Of a stretch of DNA of 64,000 nucleotides, positions 19,743 through 29,106 are shown in pieces. The notes under the pieces are model-generated. The model was not told the origin of the DNA, ran no database searches, and saw nothing but the letters and a program-made list of their open reading frames with translations. Position 1 is the first letter of the stretch. Each line of letters begins with the position of its first letter. Source of the DNA: AP-15 sp963703855 (GTDB lineage: Bacteria; Pseudomonadota; Alphaproteobacteria; ATCC43930; CGMCC-115725); contig CAVPFW010000022.1 of the NCBI GenBank assembly GCA_963703855.1, forward strand, positions 62,001 through 126,000, given 5' to 3'. The translations under genes and the position numbers were made by a program.

Positions 19743-21437
19743 TTGAGCGAGCAGCGAACCGTCAATGGCGCCCAGTGGCTGGCGCGGGCCTTGGCCGGGA
19801 CCGGGACGACCCACGTGTTTTTCGTCGAGTCGGTCATGCGCCGCACCCTGATGGAGCTCGAGGATCTGGGGGTGACCCGCATCCTCGCCCATTCGGAAAA
19901 GGCCGCGGCCTATATGGCCGACGGCTACGCCCGCATCGCCGGGCGGCCGGGGGTGTGCATGGCCCAGTCGGTGGGTGCGGCGAACCTCGCTTCGGGCCTG
20001 CAGGACGCCTATCTCGGGCGCAGCCCGGTGGTGGCCTTGACCGGGCGCAAGGAGCCGTCTTTCCAGCACCGCAACAGCTATCAGGAGATCGCCCACGCGC
20101 CGCTGTTCGCCGCGGTGACCAAGTTTTCGAGCCCGGTCAATTCGACCGCCGAATTGCCGCGGCTGCTGCGCCACGCCTGGCGCGCCGCCTTGGCCGACAC
20201 CCCGCGCCCGGCCCATCTCGATTTCTCGGGGTTGCAGGGCGATGTCATCGAGCTCGGCCACACCGGCGAGTCGACGGTCGTCGACCCCGAGGCGCGGCGG
20301 ATACCGGCGCACCGGCCGGTCGCCGACCAGCGCGACATCGAGCGCGCCGCCGCGGCGCTGACCGCTGCCCGGCGGGTGGCGATCGTCGCCGGCGACGGCG
20401 CCGCCGCCTCGCAGGCCGGGCCGGAAGTTCTCGCCCTGGCCGAGGCATTGGCCGCTCCGGTGGCGACGTCGCTCGGCGCCCGCGATAGCATTCCCACTCG
20501 GCACCCGCTCTCGGTCGGCGTCCCGGGCAGCTACTCCGCGCCGCCGGCCAACCGCATCGTCCACGGCGCCGACCTCGTGCTCTATATCGGCTGCGACACC
20601 GGCGACCAGGTCACCCTGAACTGGACCGTGCCGTCGCTCGAAACTCAGATCGTGCAGATCGACGCCGACCCGCTCGAGATCGGGCGCAGCTATCCGAACA
20701 CGATCGGGGTCGTCGGCGATCCCAAAGCGAGCGCGGCCCGCCTCGTCGAGATCGTCGGGCATCCGACCCGCGACCGCGGCTTTGCCGAGGAGGCGGCGCG
20801 GATCGTCGCCGATTGGCGCGCGACAATGGCGCCGCTCGTCGCCGACGACCGGGCTCCGATCCGGGTCGAGCGGCTGTGCGCCGAGATCACCAGGGCGTTG
20901 CCGGCGGATGGGATCCTGGTGGCCGACACCGGGTATTCCGGGATCTGGACCGGCACGATGATCGACTTCAACGGCGCCGGGCAGACCTATCTGCGCGCGG
21001 CGGGATCGCTCGGCTGGTCGTTTCCGGCCGCGCTCGGCGCCAAATGCGCGGCACCCGATCGCGCGGTCCTGTGCTTTACCGGCGATGGCGGGTTCTACTA
21101 TCACCTCGCCGAGCTCGAATCGGCGCGCCGCTGCGGCATCGCCGCAATTATCGTCGTCAACAACAATTCGGGCTTTGGCCAGAACCTGACCGGCGTGCGT
21201 CGGATCGCCGGCAACCGGCCGGGGCGCGGCGAGGCGCTGGTGCGCTTTGGCCCGACCGACTTCACCGCCGTCGCCAAGAGCTTCGGCGTGCGCGGCATCC
21301 GGGTCGAGCGGCCGGGCGAGATTGCGCCGGCATTGGCCGAGGCGCTCGGCGCCGGCGAGCCGGTGGTGGTCGATGTCGTGACCGATCTCGAGCCGCGCGC
21401 GCCCGAGCCGTGGTCGCCGCCGGCCGCCCGGGCTTGA
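19743..21437 (+). CDS. Thiamine pyrophosphate-binding enzyme (acetolactate synthase-like)
   Basis: 564 aa with the three ThDP-enzyme domains: N-terminal PYR domain with the activating Glu in H-S-E-K-A-A-A, a central Rossmann domain (about 200-330), and the PP domain carrying the metal/ThDP motif G-D-G-G-F ... V-N-N-N (about residues 450-480). It resembles acetolactate-synthase or benzoylformate-decarboxylase relatives rather than a proven IlvB; no small subunit is nearby. The start is TTG at 19743 behind GGAGG; the longer frame upstream runs through the repeat array and is not credible. Confidence 0.87.
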   Translation: MSEQRTVNGAQWLARALAGTGTTHVFFVESVMRRTLMELEDLGVTRILAHSEKAAAYMADGYARIAGRPGVCMAQSVGAANLASGLQDAYLGRSPVVALTGRKEPSFQHRNSYQEIAHAPLFAAVTKFSSPVNSTAELPRLLRHAWRAALADTPRPAHLDFSGLQGDVIELGHTGESTVVDPEARRIPAHRPVADQRDIERAAAALTAARRVAIVAGDGAAASQAGPEVLALAEALAAPVATSLGARDSIPTRHPLSVGVPGSYSAPPANRIVHGADLVLYIGCDTGDQVTLNWTVPSLETQIVQIDADPLEIGRSYPNTIGVVGDPKASAARLVEIVGHPTRDRGFAEEAARIVADWRATMAPLVADDRAPIRVERLCAEITRALPADGILVADTGYSGIWTGTMIDFNGAGQTYLRAAGSLGWSFPAALGAKCAAPDRAVLCFTGDGGFYYHLAELESARRCGIAAIIVVNNNSGFGQNLTGVRRIAGNRPGRGEALVRFGPTDFTAVAKSFGVRGIRVERPGEIAPALAEALGAGEPVVVDVVTDLEPRAPEPWSPPAARA

Positions 21438-21474
21438 GGCATCCGCGCCGGGGTCGTGGGCAGCGGCGCTGTGC

Positions 21475-23577
21475 TCAGCCGCCGACGCCGAGACCGCGGA
21501 TCTTCTCGAACATCGGATCGATCTGGGCGCGATAGCGCGGGCAAGCCGAGCGCGACAGCCAGAGCTGCTCAAAGGCATTCGCGCGCGAGTTCGGATATTG
21601 CTCGCGAAATTCCGACGCCGCCCGAGCCGCTTCGCTGCGCCGTCCGGTCAACGAGAGCGCCGCCATCAGAAACAGCTGCGCGCCGCCGTAGCTGGGATTG
21701 CGATCCAGGGACTTTTGCAGCAATGCGATCGACACTTCGGTCCGGCCGAGCAAAAGCTGGGAAAATCCGCCAAAGAAGAAAAAGATGCTGTGGCGCCGGT
21801 CCGTCTGATCGAGACGCATCGCCCGCTCGACCGCCGGCAATGTCTCCTCGGCGTGACCGAGAAAGGCCGCGTTGTAGCCCGAAAACGCATGCGCGCTCGC
21901 CAGCCGCTGGTCCATCGCCAACGCGCTGTCAAAGGCGCCGGCAGCCTCCTCCAACTGTCCTGCCGCAGAGTAGAGCATCCCCTGGATGCATTTTGCAACG
22001 GCATGGCCCGGCGCGAGCTCGAGCGCGGTGGTGATGGCCTGCTGCCCCAGATCCAACGCCACCGTGGCGGCGCCCAAATCGCCCCACCACGGCTGGCCGA
22101 CCAGATGCTGGCAGGTCTTCGCAAGACCGGTGAGCGCCTCGACGTTGCGCGGATCGAGCGCCAGCGCCGCGAGAAACCAACGCTGCGCCTCGGCCGTCGG
22201 CTCGGCGCGCATCTCGCCCTTGAGCGCGCTTGTCCCCTGAGCGAGACAGTCGTTCAGGCCGAGCTCGATCCCCGGGGTGGTGAGGGCTCGACGGCTCGCC
22301 TCGCGCAGCAGCAGCGCGTGGACCTCGCGCGAGATCTGGCGGGTGATCCTGGTTTGCCCGGATCCGAGCTCGTCGGGGTCGAACTCGTATCGTCCGGCCC
22401 AGCGGTATTCCGCGGTGGCCGCGTCGCTGACCTGGATGTTTATGCGCAAGGTGCGCGGACCGCTGCGCTGGGCGCTGCCGGTGACCCGGTATTCGGTTTC
22501 CAAATCGGCCGTCCGGGCGGGATCCTCGAGGGCCCGCCGCTCGTCCGCGGTCCGCGCGAGCGCCAGCCCGCGGACGTGGCGGAGGAGATCGGTGACGAAG
22601 TCGTCGGAGAAAGCCTCCACCAGATATTGCTGGTCGGGATCGCCGGTCAGATTGCGTAGCGGCGCTACGGCCATGGCGATGCTCGGCAGCAGGCAGGGCC
22701 ATCGCAGCCGCGTCCCTTCCGGGCCAGGCAGCGACGGCCCCGCCGCCGCGCGCCTTATCGGCAGCCAATCGGCAGGCTCCGCCGGCGCCTCCGCCGCGCG
22801 ATCTACGCTGCGGCTCGCTGCCGCGATCTCGCCGGCACCGCCGGAGCGTGCGATCTCGTTGGCGAGCGCCTGGGTCTCGGCATCGGGTGCCACCCCGAGC
22901 TCGCGCTTCAGGATCTCGGCGCAGATGCGGTATTGACGCAGCGCTTCGGGCCGCCTTCCGGCATGCGCATAGGAGCGGATCAGCGCGCGCTGGCCGATCT
23001 CCGAAAGCGAATTGAGCGAGGCCAGGCGGCGCGCCGACTGGATCGCTGCGTCGTGCTCCCCGGCCTCGTCCTGCAGCGCCGTCAAGCGCTGGAGGACTCC
23101 GCAGACGAGATCGAGGGTGCGGTCGCGCTCGGCCGCGAGCCATTCCTGGAAAGGCTCGGAATTGATGACGAAATCGGCCAGGAATTCACCGCGATACAAC
23201 TCGGCTGCGGCATGGAGATCGGTGCGGTGCGGTGAACGGGAAAGCCGCTCGAAACGCTCGGTATCGGCATCGACGTCCTGAAGGCGGCAATTGGCGAACT
23301 CGGCCGCCAGATGATGCCCGGCGGCAGGTCCCAGCGCCTTGCGCAGCTCCAGCAGGCAATTGCGCAGGCTGTGGCGCGCCTGATCGGAACCCTGATAGGG
23401 CCACAACAGGTCGGAAAGCCGTTCACGGCTGACCGGGCGGCCTCCCTGGACCGCCAGATAGGCGATCAGGGCACGCGCCTTTCTCGGGACTTTCCCGAGC
23501 CGGCGATCACCAATCTCTATCACCAGAGAGCCGAGGAGGCCGATCAGCAATGCCATTGGCACCGTCCAGAGGCACAA
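21475..23577 (-). CDS. BTAD-type (SARP-like) regulator with C-terminal TPR domain
   Basis: 700 aa. An OmpR-like winged helix (about 10-100; R-K-A-R-A-L-I-A-Y-L-A and S-R-E-R-L-S-D-L-L-W) is followed by the bacterial transcriptional activator domain (about 105-245). Next comes a segment resembling that of CadC/adenylate-cyclase-associated proteins (M-A-V-A-P-L-R-N-L-T-G-D). The C-terminal third has several TPR-like helical pairs. It probably activates transcription in response to a signal read by the TPR part; the targets are unknown. Convergent with the ThDP enzyme. The start could be 23577 or the ATG at 23556. Confidence 0.8.
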   Translation of the reverse strand: MCLWTVPMALLIGLLGSLVIEIGDRRLGKVPRKARALIAYLAVQGGRPVSRERLSDLLWPYQGSDQARHSLRNCLLELRKALGPAAGHHLAAEFANCRLQDVDADTERFERLSRSPHRTDLHAAAELYRGEFLADFVINSEPFQEWLAAERDRTLDLVCGVLQRLTALQDEAGEHDAAIQSARRLASLNSLSEIGQRALIRSYAHAGRRPEALRQYRICAEILKRELGVAPDAETQALANEIARSGGAGEIAAASRSVDRAAEAPAEPADWLPIRRAAAGPSLPGPEGTRLRWPCLLPSIAMAVAPLRNLTGDPDQQYLVEAFSDDFVTDLLRHVRGLALARTADERRALEDPARTADLETEYRVTGSAQRSGPRTLRINIQVSDAATAEYRWAGRYEFDPDELGSGQTRITRQISREVHALLLREASRRALTTPGIELGLNDCLAQGTSALKGEMRAEPTAEAQRWFLAALALDPRNVEALTGLAKTCQHLVGQPWWGDLGAATVALDLGQQAITTALELAPGHAVAKCIQGMLYSAAGQLEEAAGAFDSALAMDQRLASAHAFSGYNAAFLGHAEETLPAVERAMRLDQTDRRHSIFFFFGGFSQLLLGRTEVSIALLQKSLDRNPSYGGAQLFLMAALSLTGRRSEAARAASEFREQYPNSRANAFEQLWLSRSACPRYRAQIDPMFEKIRGLGVGG

Positions 23578-23703
23578 CCAGAGCGTCCAAAGCCGACCGC
23601 GGCAAGGGCGCCTCTAGCGATATGCGTCAATCCTGAAGCCGTCATGAGCTACTTTCAAGGCAAATCGTCGCTGAGGCTCTCGTTGGGGGCGATCAATTGC
23701 GGA

Positions 23704-24900
23704 TCAATTTGCACGATTTACGATCCCTGCCCTATAGGCCGCGATCTTTTGCTCGAGCACGCGGCACAGCGCATCGAGGCCGCGGGCCCGCAACGGCGGC
23801 AGCAAATCCTCGTACATGATCGCGCGATGCCCGCTCGGCGCCGGCACGGCTTCCTCCCACAACTCGAGCGGCATCAGGCTGCGACCGAATGCGGCGGTCT
23901 CCTCGACCCCGGCCGCCAACAGCTCCAGCCGGGTGCGCAGGCACTTTTCGCAGCGCCCGCAATTGGCCTCGATGCCGCGGCCTTCCGGGCACACGCGCAA
24001 CGCCGCGAGCGCGGTCGGCCAGGTCGCGAGGTCGCGCACCTTGTCGAGGCGCGAAAAGCGCGCGCCGTCATGGATGATGGCGACGCGCTGGCTCGAAAAC
24101 AGGCCGTCGACCGCGGGATGCGATCCCATCGGCACCGGGTTGGCGGCATGATGCGAGGCGCCGATAAACAGGAAGGCGGGCCCGAGCAGTGCTGCATGGC
24201 CGACGGCGGCCAAGGCCGCCCCGTTGTGGCGGTAGGTCCAAAAGTCCGGCTTCGTGGGCAGGTGGCGCAGATCGACGCGGCACGCAACGAGGCGCAGTCC
24301 GGTCTCGGCGGCCACCGGCTCGAGCCCGGCCAGCGCCGCCCGATAGCGCTCCCACTCCGGCGCACGCGCGCGCTTGCCGATGTCGAACCCATGAATGAAC
24401 AGGGCTTTGCGGATATAGGCGGGATCATCCGGGCGATAGAGACGCCGGTTGCGCATCAGCAGATGAAACCCGTCGACGCCTCCCGACAAAAAGGCCGCCC
24501 CGCGCCGCGGCCCGGTCGCGGTTTCACCGCCGGTGCGGCCCGAGGTCTCGATTGCGGGCGCTGCGCCCGGCATTCCGCCCCAGCTCGACCACCAGGCATG
24601 AGCGGTCCGCAGCCCTTCGACCAGCATCGGGCAGGCCCGACCCTCGACCCGGATCCGCGCCTCCCCGTGCACTGCGGCGAGCGGGAAACAGGCGGCCAGG
24701 AACGGGTCCGCGCTGGGTCCGCCGCTGGTTCGCGCGCGGTCCCGGGGTCCGTCCGCAGCGATCGCGTCGCCCTCGCTCCCGCCATCGTGAATCTCAAAGG
24801 TGAGCAGCTGCTCGGAATAGTTCCGCTCTTCCCAGACGACGGTCGCCGAGAGCACCCGTTTGTCGCTTGTCGCCGTCATCGCGAGACGGTTTATCAGCAT
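23704..24900 (-). CDS. QueC-like PP-loop protein of unknown function
   Basis: 398 aa. A PP-loop (S-G-G-V-D-G, residues 139-144) sits in the position of the QueC/asparagine-synthase ATP-pyrophosphatase motif SGGxDS, with Gly replacing the Ser. Near the C-terminus C304, C314, C317 and C320 (C-x9-C-x2-C-x2-C, in N-C-G-R-C-E-K-C-L-R-T) match the QueC zinc site. Together they argue for an adenylating enzyme of the 7-cyano-7-deazaguanine-synthase superfamily with another substrate, because the 130-residue N-terminal domain is foreign to QueC. No other queuosine gene is nearby. Confidence 0.65.
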   Translation of the reverse strand: MLINRLAMTATSDKRVLSATVVWEERNYSEQLLTFEIHDGGSEGDAIAADGPRDRARTSGGPSADPFLAACFPLAAVHGEARIRVEGRACPMLVEGLRTAHAWWSSWGGMPGAAPAIETSGRTGGETATGPRRGAAFLSGGVDGFHLLMRNRRLYRPDDPAYIRKALFIHGFDIGKRARAPEWERYRAALAGLEPVAAETGLRLVACRVDLRHLPTKPDFWTYRHNGAALAAVGHAALLGPAFLFIGASHHAANPVPMGSHPAVDGLFSSQRVAIIHDGARFSRLDKVRDLATWPTALAALRVCPEGRGIEANCGRCEKCLRTRLELLAAGVEETAAFGRSLMPLELWEEAVPAPSGHRAIMYEDLLPPLRARGLDALCRVLEQKIAAYRAGIVNRAN

Positions 24901-25679
24901 CGGAGCCTCACCCCATCTGGTCTGGCACGGTCCGCGAGCCGCCGCGGACGCGGCCCGGTAATCGCTCTCCGTCCTGTTAAACTTTTGCCCAAGACTATCG
25001 CCACACGCGTCAAAAAAATGTCCCAGCGCGCGTCAGATCCAATCTGCGCGAGGGAGCTTGATCGGCGATTTCTACCGCAGGGACCCCGCCGCGACCCGTT
25101 ATCGCCGATCCCGACAGGTTGGCCGTCCCGGTTTCGGTCAGCGGCGCCACCGGCATCGGCCCTGACGCGCCGGAGCGTCCAAGCCCGGTCCGAGGGCTGA
25201 CTCCGCGCTGGCGCCACGGCCATGGTCGCCGGCTGCGATCGATAACGCCATGTTAAGTTGGATCGAATTCATTTTTGACGCGCAGTTGATGGGATTGCGG
25301 ACGGTTCGCTGACCGCGTGCGAAGATCCTTGCCTCGGGACGAAACAAAACAGCGGGAATGGCGATGTACATGATTGTATTTTGCAGACGAGGACCGTTCG
25401 GATCAAGACACCGGCCCGGCCGTGATTCGCGGTGCGCCGCACCTTGCGAGATCCCCTCGGTCAGTGATGTCGGCGTCACTTTCACCAGCGGCGCAAACGC
25501 CGAGCGCGTCGGGCCGGCATCCTTGCAGTATTCCGCCGATACCTTGAAACACCATGCCGCGCATGGCGCGGCACTCCCGATCTGCGGCGGGCCGCATCGT
25601 CGCGCCCGCTTCCGGATCGCGCCCCGCGGCAGCTGCCGGCGACAGGCCGTGGCGCGGCTGCGGTGAGGTCCGCGACGCC
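24901..25679. other. 779-bp stretch without a recognisable gene
   Basis: Lies between the PP-loop gene and the transposase. Short open frames exist on both strands but show no family features. A moderately AT-richer island around 25255-25390 may hold promoters. I could not find convincing terminal inverted repeats of the insertion sequence in it. Confidence 0.5.
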
Positions 25680-26801
25680 ATGGCGGAGGCGGCGATGCAG
25701 GGTTTCGACGACTGCTTTGCCGGGCTCAAGGATCCGCGCTCGGGCCAGGCCAGACGCCACGACCTTATGGAAATCATGATGATCGCGCTGTGCGCGGTGC
25801 TGTCCGGCGGCCAGACCGCGGTCGACATGGCGGTCTTCGCCGAGGCCAAGCAGGAGTTCCTCGGCAGCTTTCTCGAGCTGAAGAACGGGGTGCCGAGCCA
25901 CGACACCTTCAGCCGTGTGTTTCGCCAACTCGACCCGGATCAGTTCCGCGCCTGTTTTCAAAAATTCATGGCGCGCTTCAGCGAGACCTGCACCGGGGTC
26001 ATCGCGATCGACGGCAAGGTGCTGCGCCGGCCGCTCGACGCCGCCCACCCGGGCTCGGCCCTGCACATGATCAGCGCCTGGTGCTGCGACACCCGCCTGG
26101 TACTGGCCCAGATCGCCACGACCGCCAAGGTCAAGGAAAGCACCGCGGTTCTCAAGCTGTTGGAGATGCTCGCGCTGAAGGGCACGATCGTGACCACCGA
26201 TGCGCTCAATTGCCAACGCGACATCGGCCGCCAGATCATCAGCCAGGGCGGCGACTATGTTCTGGCGCTCAAGGGCAACCACCACGCGCTGCACGCCGAC
26301 GTCATCGGGTTTTTCAGTGATCCGGAGCATGAGACGGCCGCGAGCCATTCGATGCGAGACAGCGACCACGGCCGCGTCGAGACCCGCACCAGCCTGGTGT
26401 CGACCGACATCGAGCAGCTGCAGGCGCGCCATCAATGGCCGGGTTTGGCCGCCTTCGGCCGGGTCGTGCGGATTCGGCAAACGATCGCCAAGACCGGGTC
26501 GAGAACGACAAACGAGACCGGCTATTATCTGCTGAGCGCGCCATTGTCGCCGGAGCGCCTGGGCCAGGTCGCCCGCTCCCATTGGGGCGTCGAGAACCGC
26601 CTGCATTGGGTTCTGAACGTCGTCATGAACGAAGATCAGGTCAGAAGCCGCATGGACAACAGTCCCTACAACCTCGCCATCCTGCGCCACATGGCCCTCA
26701 ATCTGATGCACAAGGACCGCTCCAAGGTCTCCTTGCGCGGCAAATTCAACCTCGCCGCCTGGAAGGAGGATTATCTGACCAAGCTTCTCGCCCAGGCCTG
26801 A
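25680..26801 (+). CDS. ISAs1-family transposase (DDE)
   Basis: 373 aa from the ATG at 25680. The N-terminal DDE_Tnp_1-associated domain (F-x-x-L-K-D-P-R-x-x-Q-A-R-R-H) is followed by the catalytic core: D in V-I-A-I-D-G-K, D in T-T-D-A-L-N-C-Q, and the H-W-G-V-E-N-R-L-H-W segment with the Glu. This fits ISAs1 transposases at full length with all catalytic residues, so the protein could be active. Element ends and target duplications were not identified by eye. Confidence 0.92.
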   Translation: MAEAAMQGFDDCFAGLKDPRSGQARRHDLMEIMMIALCAVLSGGQTAVDMAVFAEAKQEFLGSFLELKNGVPSHDTFSRVFRQLDPDQFRACFQKFMARFSETCTGVIAIDGKVLRRPLDAAHPGSALHMISAWCCDTRLVLAQIATTAKVKESTAVLKLLEMLALKGTIVTTDALNCQRDIGRQIISQGGDYVLALKGNHHALHADVIGFFSDPEHETAASHSMRDSDHGRVETRTSLVSTDIEQLQARHQWPGLAAFGRVVRIRQTIAKTGSRTTNETGYYLLSAPLSPERLGQVARSHWGVENRLHWVLNVVMNEDQVRSRMDNSPYNLAILRHMALNLMHKDRSKVSLRGKFNLAAWKEDYLTKLLAQA

Positions 26802-26928
26802 CCCGAACCGTGTTAAGATGTGTGCTTAGAGGGATGCGCGCCGACCTGAAACCATAAATCAATCTGATCGCGCATAGGAATAGACCCCGGCGAAGGCAAA
26901 CCGCCGTGCCGCCTCTTGGGGGGTTCGA

Positions 26929-29106
26929 TTGCCATTCGACAACGCGCGATCACCTCAACTCCAACTCGTCGACAGCCCGAATTTCGCCGGCGCCGCCACC
27001 GCGCTTGCGCATTTTGACGCGCGTCATCCCTATCTGCTGTTTCGCAAATCGGCGCTCCCCGGGCTTTGTCGCCGTGCCGGCGCCGATCGCGACCTGCAGG
27101 CTCGCTTTGCAACGCTGCGGTTGGAGGCGTCGACCGGATGGGTGCCGCAGGAGCCGCGCGCGGCCATCAAGCGGCGAGCGCGGCACCTGATCACCACGGC
27201 GTTTATCGCGCTGACCGCTGACGGCGAGCCGGCGGAGGCGGCGCTGGCGGCGGCGCGCAGCACACTCGACGGATTTGCCGCCGCGGCGAGCTGGAAGCAG
27301 AGGCCGGTGATCCGTTCGTTTCTCGATTGCGCCGAAATCGCCGTTGCCGTGTCTCTCGCCTACGATTGGCTCTACACCAGGCTCGCGCCGCGCGAACGCC
27401 GTGTGATCGAGCGCGCGATCCGGCGCAACGTGCTCGAACCCGCGCTTGCCGCCTATCAGGACCGGTCGCTGCTGTGGCCGAAACGGCGCGACAATTGCAG
27501 CCTCGTATCGAATTCCGGCATCCTGGTCGCGGCGCTTGCGGTGGTGCGGCCGCACCGCGAGCTTTCGGCGGAGCTCGTGCGGCGCAGCCTTGCTTCCTCC
27601 TGGAATGTGTTCGAGGCGCTGGCGCCGGACGGGGCCTGGCGCGAGGGCCCGAGCTACTGGTCTCTGGCAATGCGCTATGCGGGTTTGATGGTCGCAGCGC
27701 TGGAGAGCGCTTTGGGCGACAGTTTCGGCCTTGCCGACCGGCCGGGCTTCGCCCAGACCGGGGACTTCGCTCTGCACGCCTCGGGACCGTTCGGGGCTGC
27801 CTTCAACTTTGGCGATTTGGACCAGCGTTTCGATGTCAACCCGCTCTCCTGGCACGCGCATCGCTTTGGGCGCCCGGTGGATGGCTGGCTGCTCGGCGAA
27901 GCCGGCGGTGGGCATCACCCGTTTACGACGATCTGGCCAAAACCCGCGGGGGCGTGCCCCGCGGCGCTCGGCCTGCCCACCGGCAAGGTGTTCCGCAGCG
28001 GCGACCTCGCCTGCTTCCGCAGCACCTGGTCGGCCGATCCGCGGGCGCGCCCGGTCTATCTGGCGATCAAAGGGGGAAATGTCCGCGGTCCGGTGCGCGG
28101 CGGCGCGCCGCGTCCCGAAGAGGTGATCCTGCACGCCCAGGCCGACGCCGGCACCTTTGTCCTCGACGGCGCGCGACACCGCTGGGTCGTCGATCTCGGT
28201 CCGGACGATTACGACCTGCCCGGCTATTTCGACCACGGCAGCGACACCCGATCGGGGCCGCGCTGGCGGTACTATCGTGCGCAGGCGGCCGGTCACAACA
28301 CACTGACCATCGGCGGGCTCGACCAGGTGCCGAACGCGCCCGCAACGATCGTCGGCAGCAATGTCGAGGGCGACTGCAAATGGGTGGTCCTCGATCTGTC
28401 GGCGGCTTACGGCGAGCCGGCGGGGACGGTCCGGCGCGGCGCCGCGCTGATCGGCAGGCAGGTCGTGATCCAGGACGAGGCCGACCCGGCGATTTGCGGC
28501 GATATTCTGTGGGCGATCCACACCGGCGCCGAGCCCATCGCGTTGGCGGGCTCGCTCGCTCGCTTCCGCCTCGGCGGCGACCGCCTCGCCGTGCGCATTC
28601 TGGAGCCGGCGGGCGCCCGCTTTGAGCTGGCGTCGCCGCCGCCGCCGCGCTCGTTCGCGCGCCCCGCAGCCCATCAGCTGCACGGGCGTTCATCGGGCGG
28701 CGACGCCCGCGTATGCGAATTACCACGGCGCACCGACGAGGAGGGAAAGCGTGCCGCAGGCTCACCGATCAGGCGGCTGCAGATCCGCTGGCCGGCGGGA
28801 GCGCGGCGCCTGACCGTCCTCTTGCTGCCCGATTACGACGGAGACGAGCTGGCCCTGCCGGTAGCACCGCTCGACCATTGGCTTGCCCGCCGGCCTCTCC
28901 GGCTCACCGGAGTGCCCCGGCGCGGCTGGCGGACGCGGGGCGTGAGCGATTCGGGGCCGGGCTCCTCTGTAAGGCTGGCGAAATCAAGAATGGGGTATTC
29001 TCGGTACGATTTCACAGGCGAGCTTCGATCATGCCTGAGCTTTCGAGCACCCGTTCACTGGCGGCGGATGGTTTCACCCCGCTGCGCCGCCGGCTCGTGC
29101 TGCTGA
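26929..29106 (+). CDS. Heparinase II/III-family polysaccharide lyase-like protein
   Basis: 725 aa as read. The N-terminal alpha-toroid (about 70-330; Y-D-W-L-Y near 146, N-C-S-L-V-S-N-S-G near 188) and the C-terminal beta-sandwich (about 350-610; D-L-G-x-D-D-Y, H-N-T-L-T-I-G-G) define the heparinase II/III fold. No signal peptide is obvious, so a cytosolic or unusual location is possible. Such proteins often sit in exopolysaccharide loci. TTG start behind GGGGGG. The last about 25 residues overlap the next gene by 76 bases and look unlike the family, so the true end may be earlier. Confidence 0.8.
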   Translation: MPFDNARSPQLQLVDSPNFAGAATALAHFDARHPYLLFRKSALPGLCRRAGADRDLQARFATLRLEASTGWVPQEPRAAIKRRARHLITTAFIALTADGEPAEAALAAARSTLDGFAAAASWKQRPVIRSFLDCAEIAVAVSLAYDWLYTRLAPRERRVIERAIRRNVLEPALAAYQDRSLLWPKRRDNCSLVSNSGILVAALAVVRPHRELSAELVRRSLASSWNVFEALAPDGAWREGPSYWSLAMRYAGLMVAALESALGDSFGLADRPGFAQTGDFALHASGPFGAAFNFGDLDQRFDVNPLSWHAHRFGRPVDGWLLGEAGGGHHPFTTIWPKPAGACPAALGLPTGKVFRSGDLACFRSTWSADPRARPVYLAIKGGNVRGPVRGGAPRPEEVILHAQADAGTFVLDGARHRWVVDLGPDDYDLPGYFDHGSDTRSGPRWRYYRAQAAGHNTLTIGGLDQVPNAPATIVGSNVEGDCKWVVLDLSAAYGEPAGTVRRGAALIGRQVVIQDEADPAICGDILWAIHTGAEPIALAGSLARFRLGGDRLAVRILEPAGARFELASPPPPRSFARPAAHQLHGRSSGGDARVCELPRRTDEEGKRAAGSPIRRLQIRWPAGARRLTVLLLPDYDGDELALPVAPLDHWLARRPLRLTGVPRRGWRTRGVSDSGPGSSVRLAKSRMGYSRYDFTGELRSCLSFRAPVHWRRMVSPRCAAGSCC

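Noticed and set aside
25138..25485. 115-codon minus-strand frame upstream of the transposase
   Set aside because: Low-complexity basic sequence without ribosome-binding site or similarity.
25500..26930. Terminal inverted repeats and target duplication for the ISAs1-type element
   Set aside because: Flanks compared by eye gave only weak, gapped matches; no boundary could be supported.
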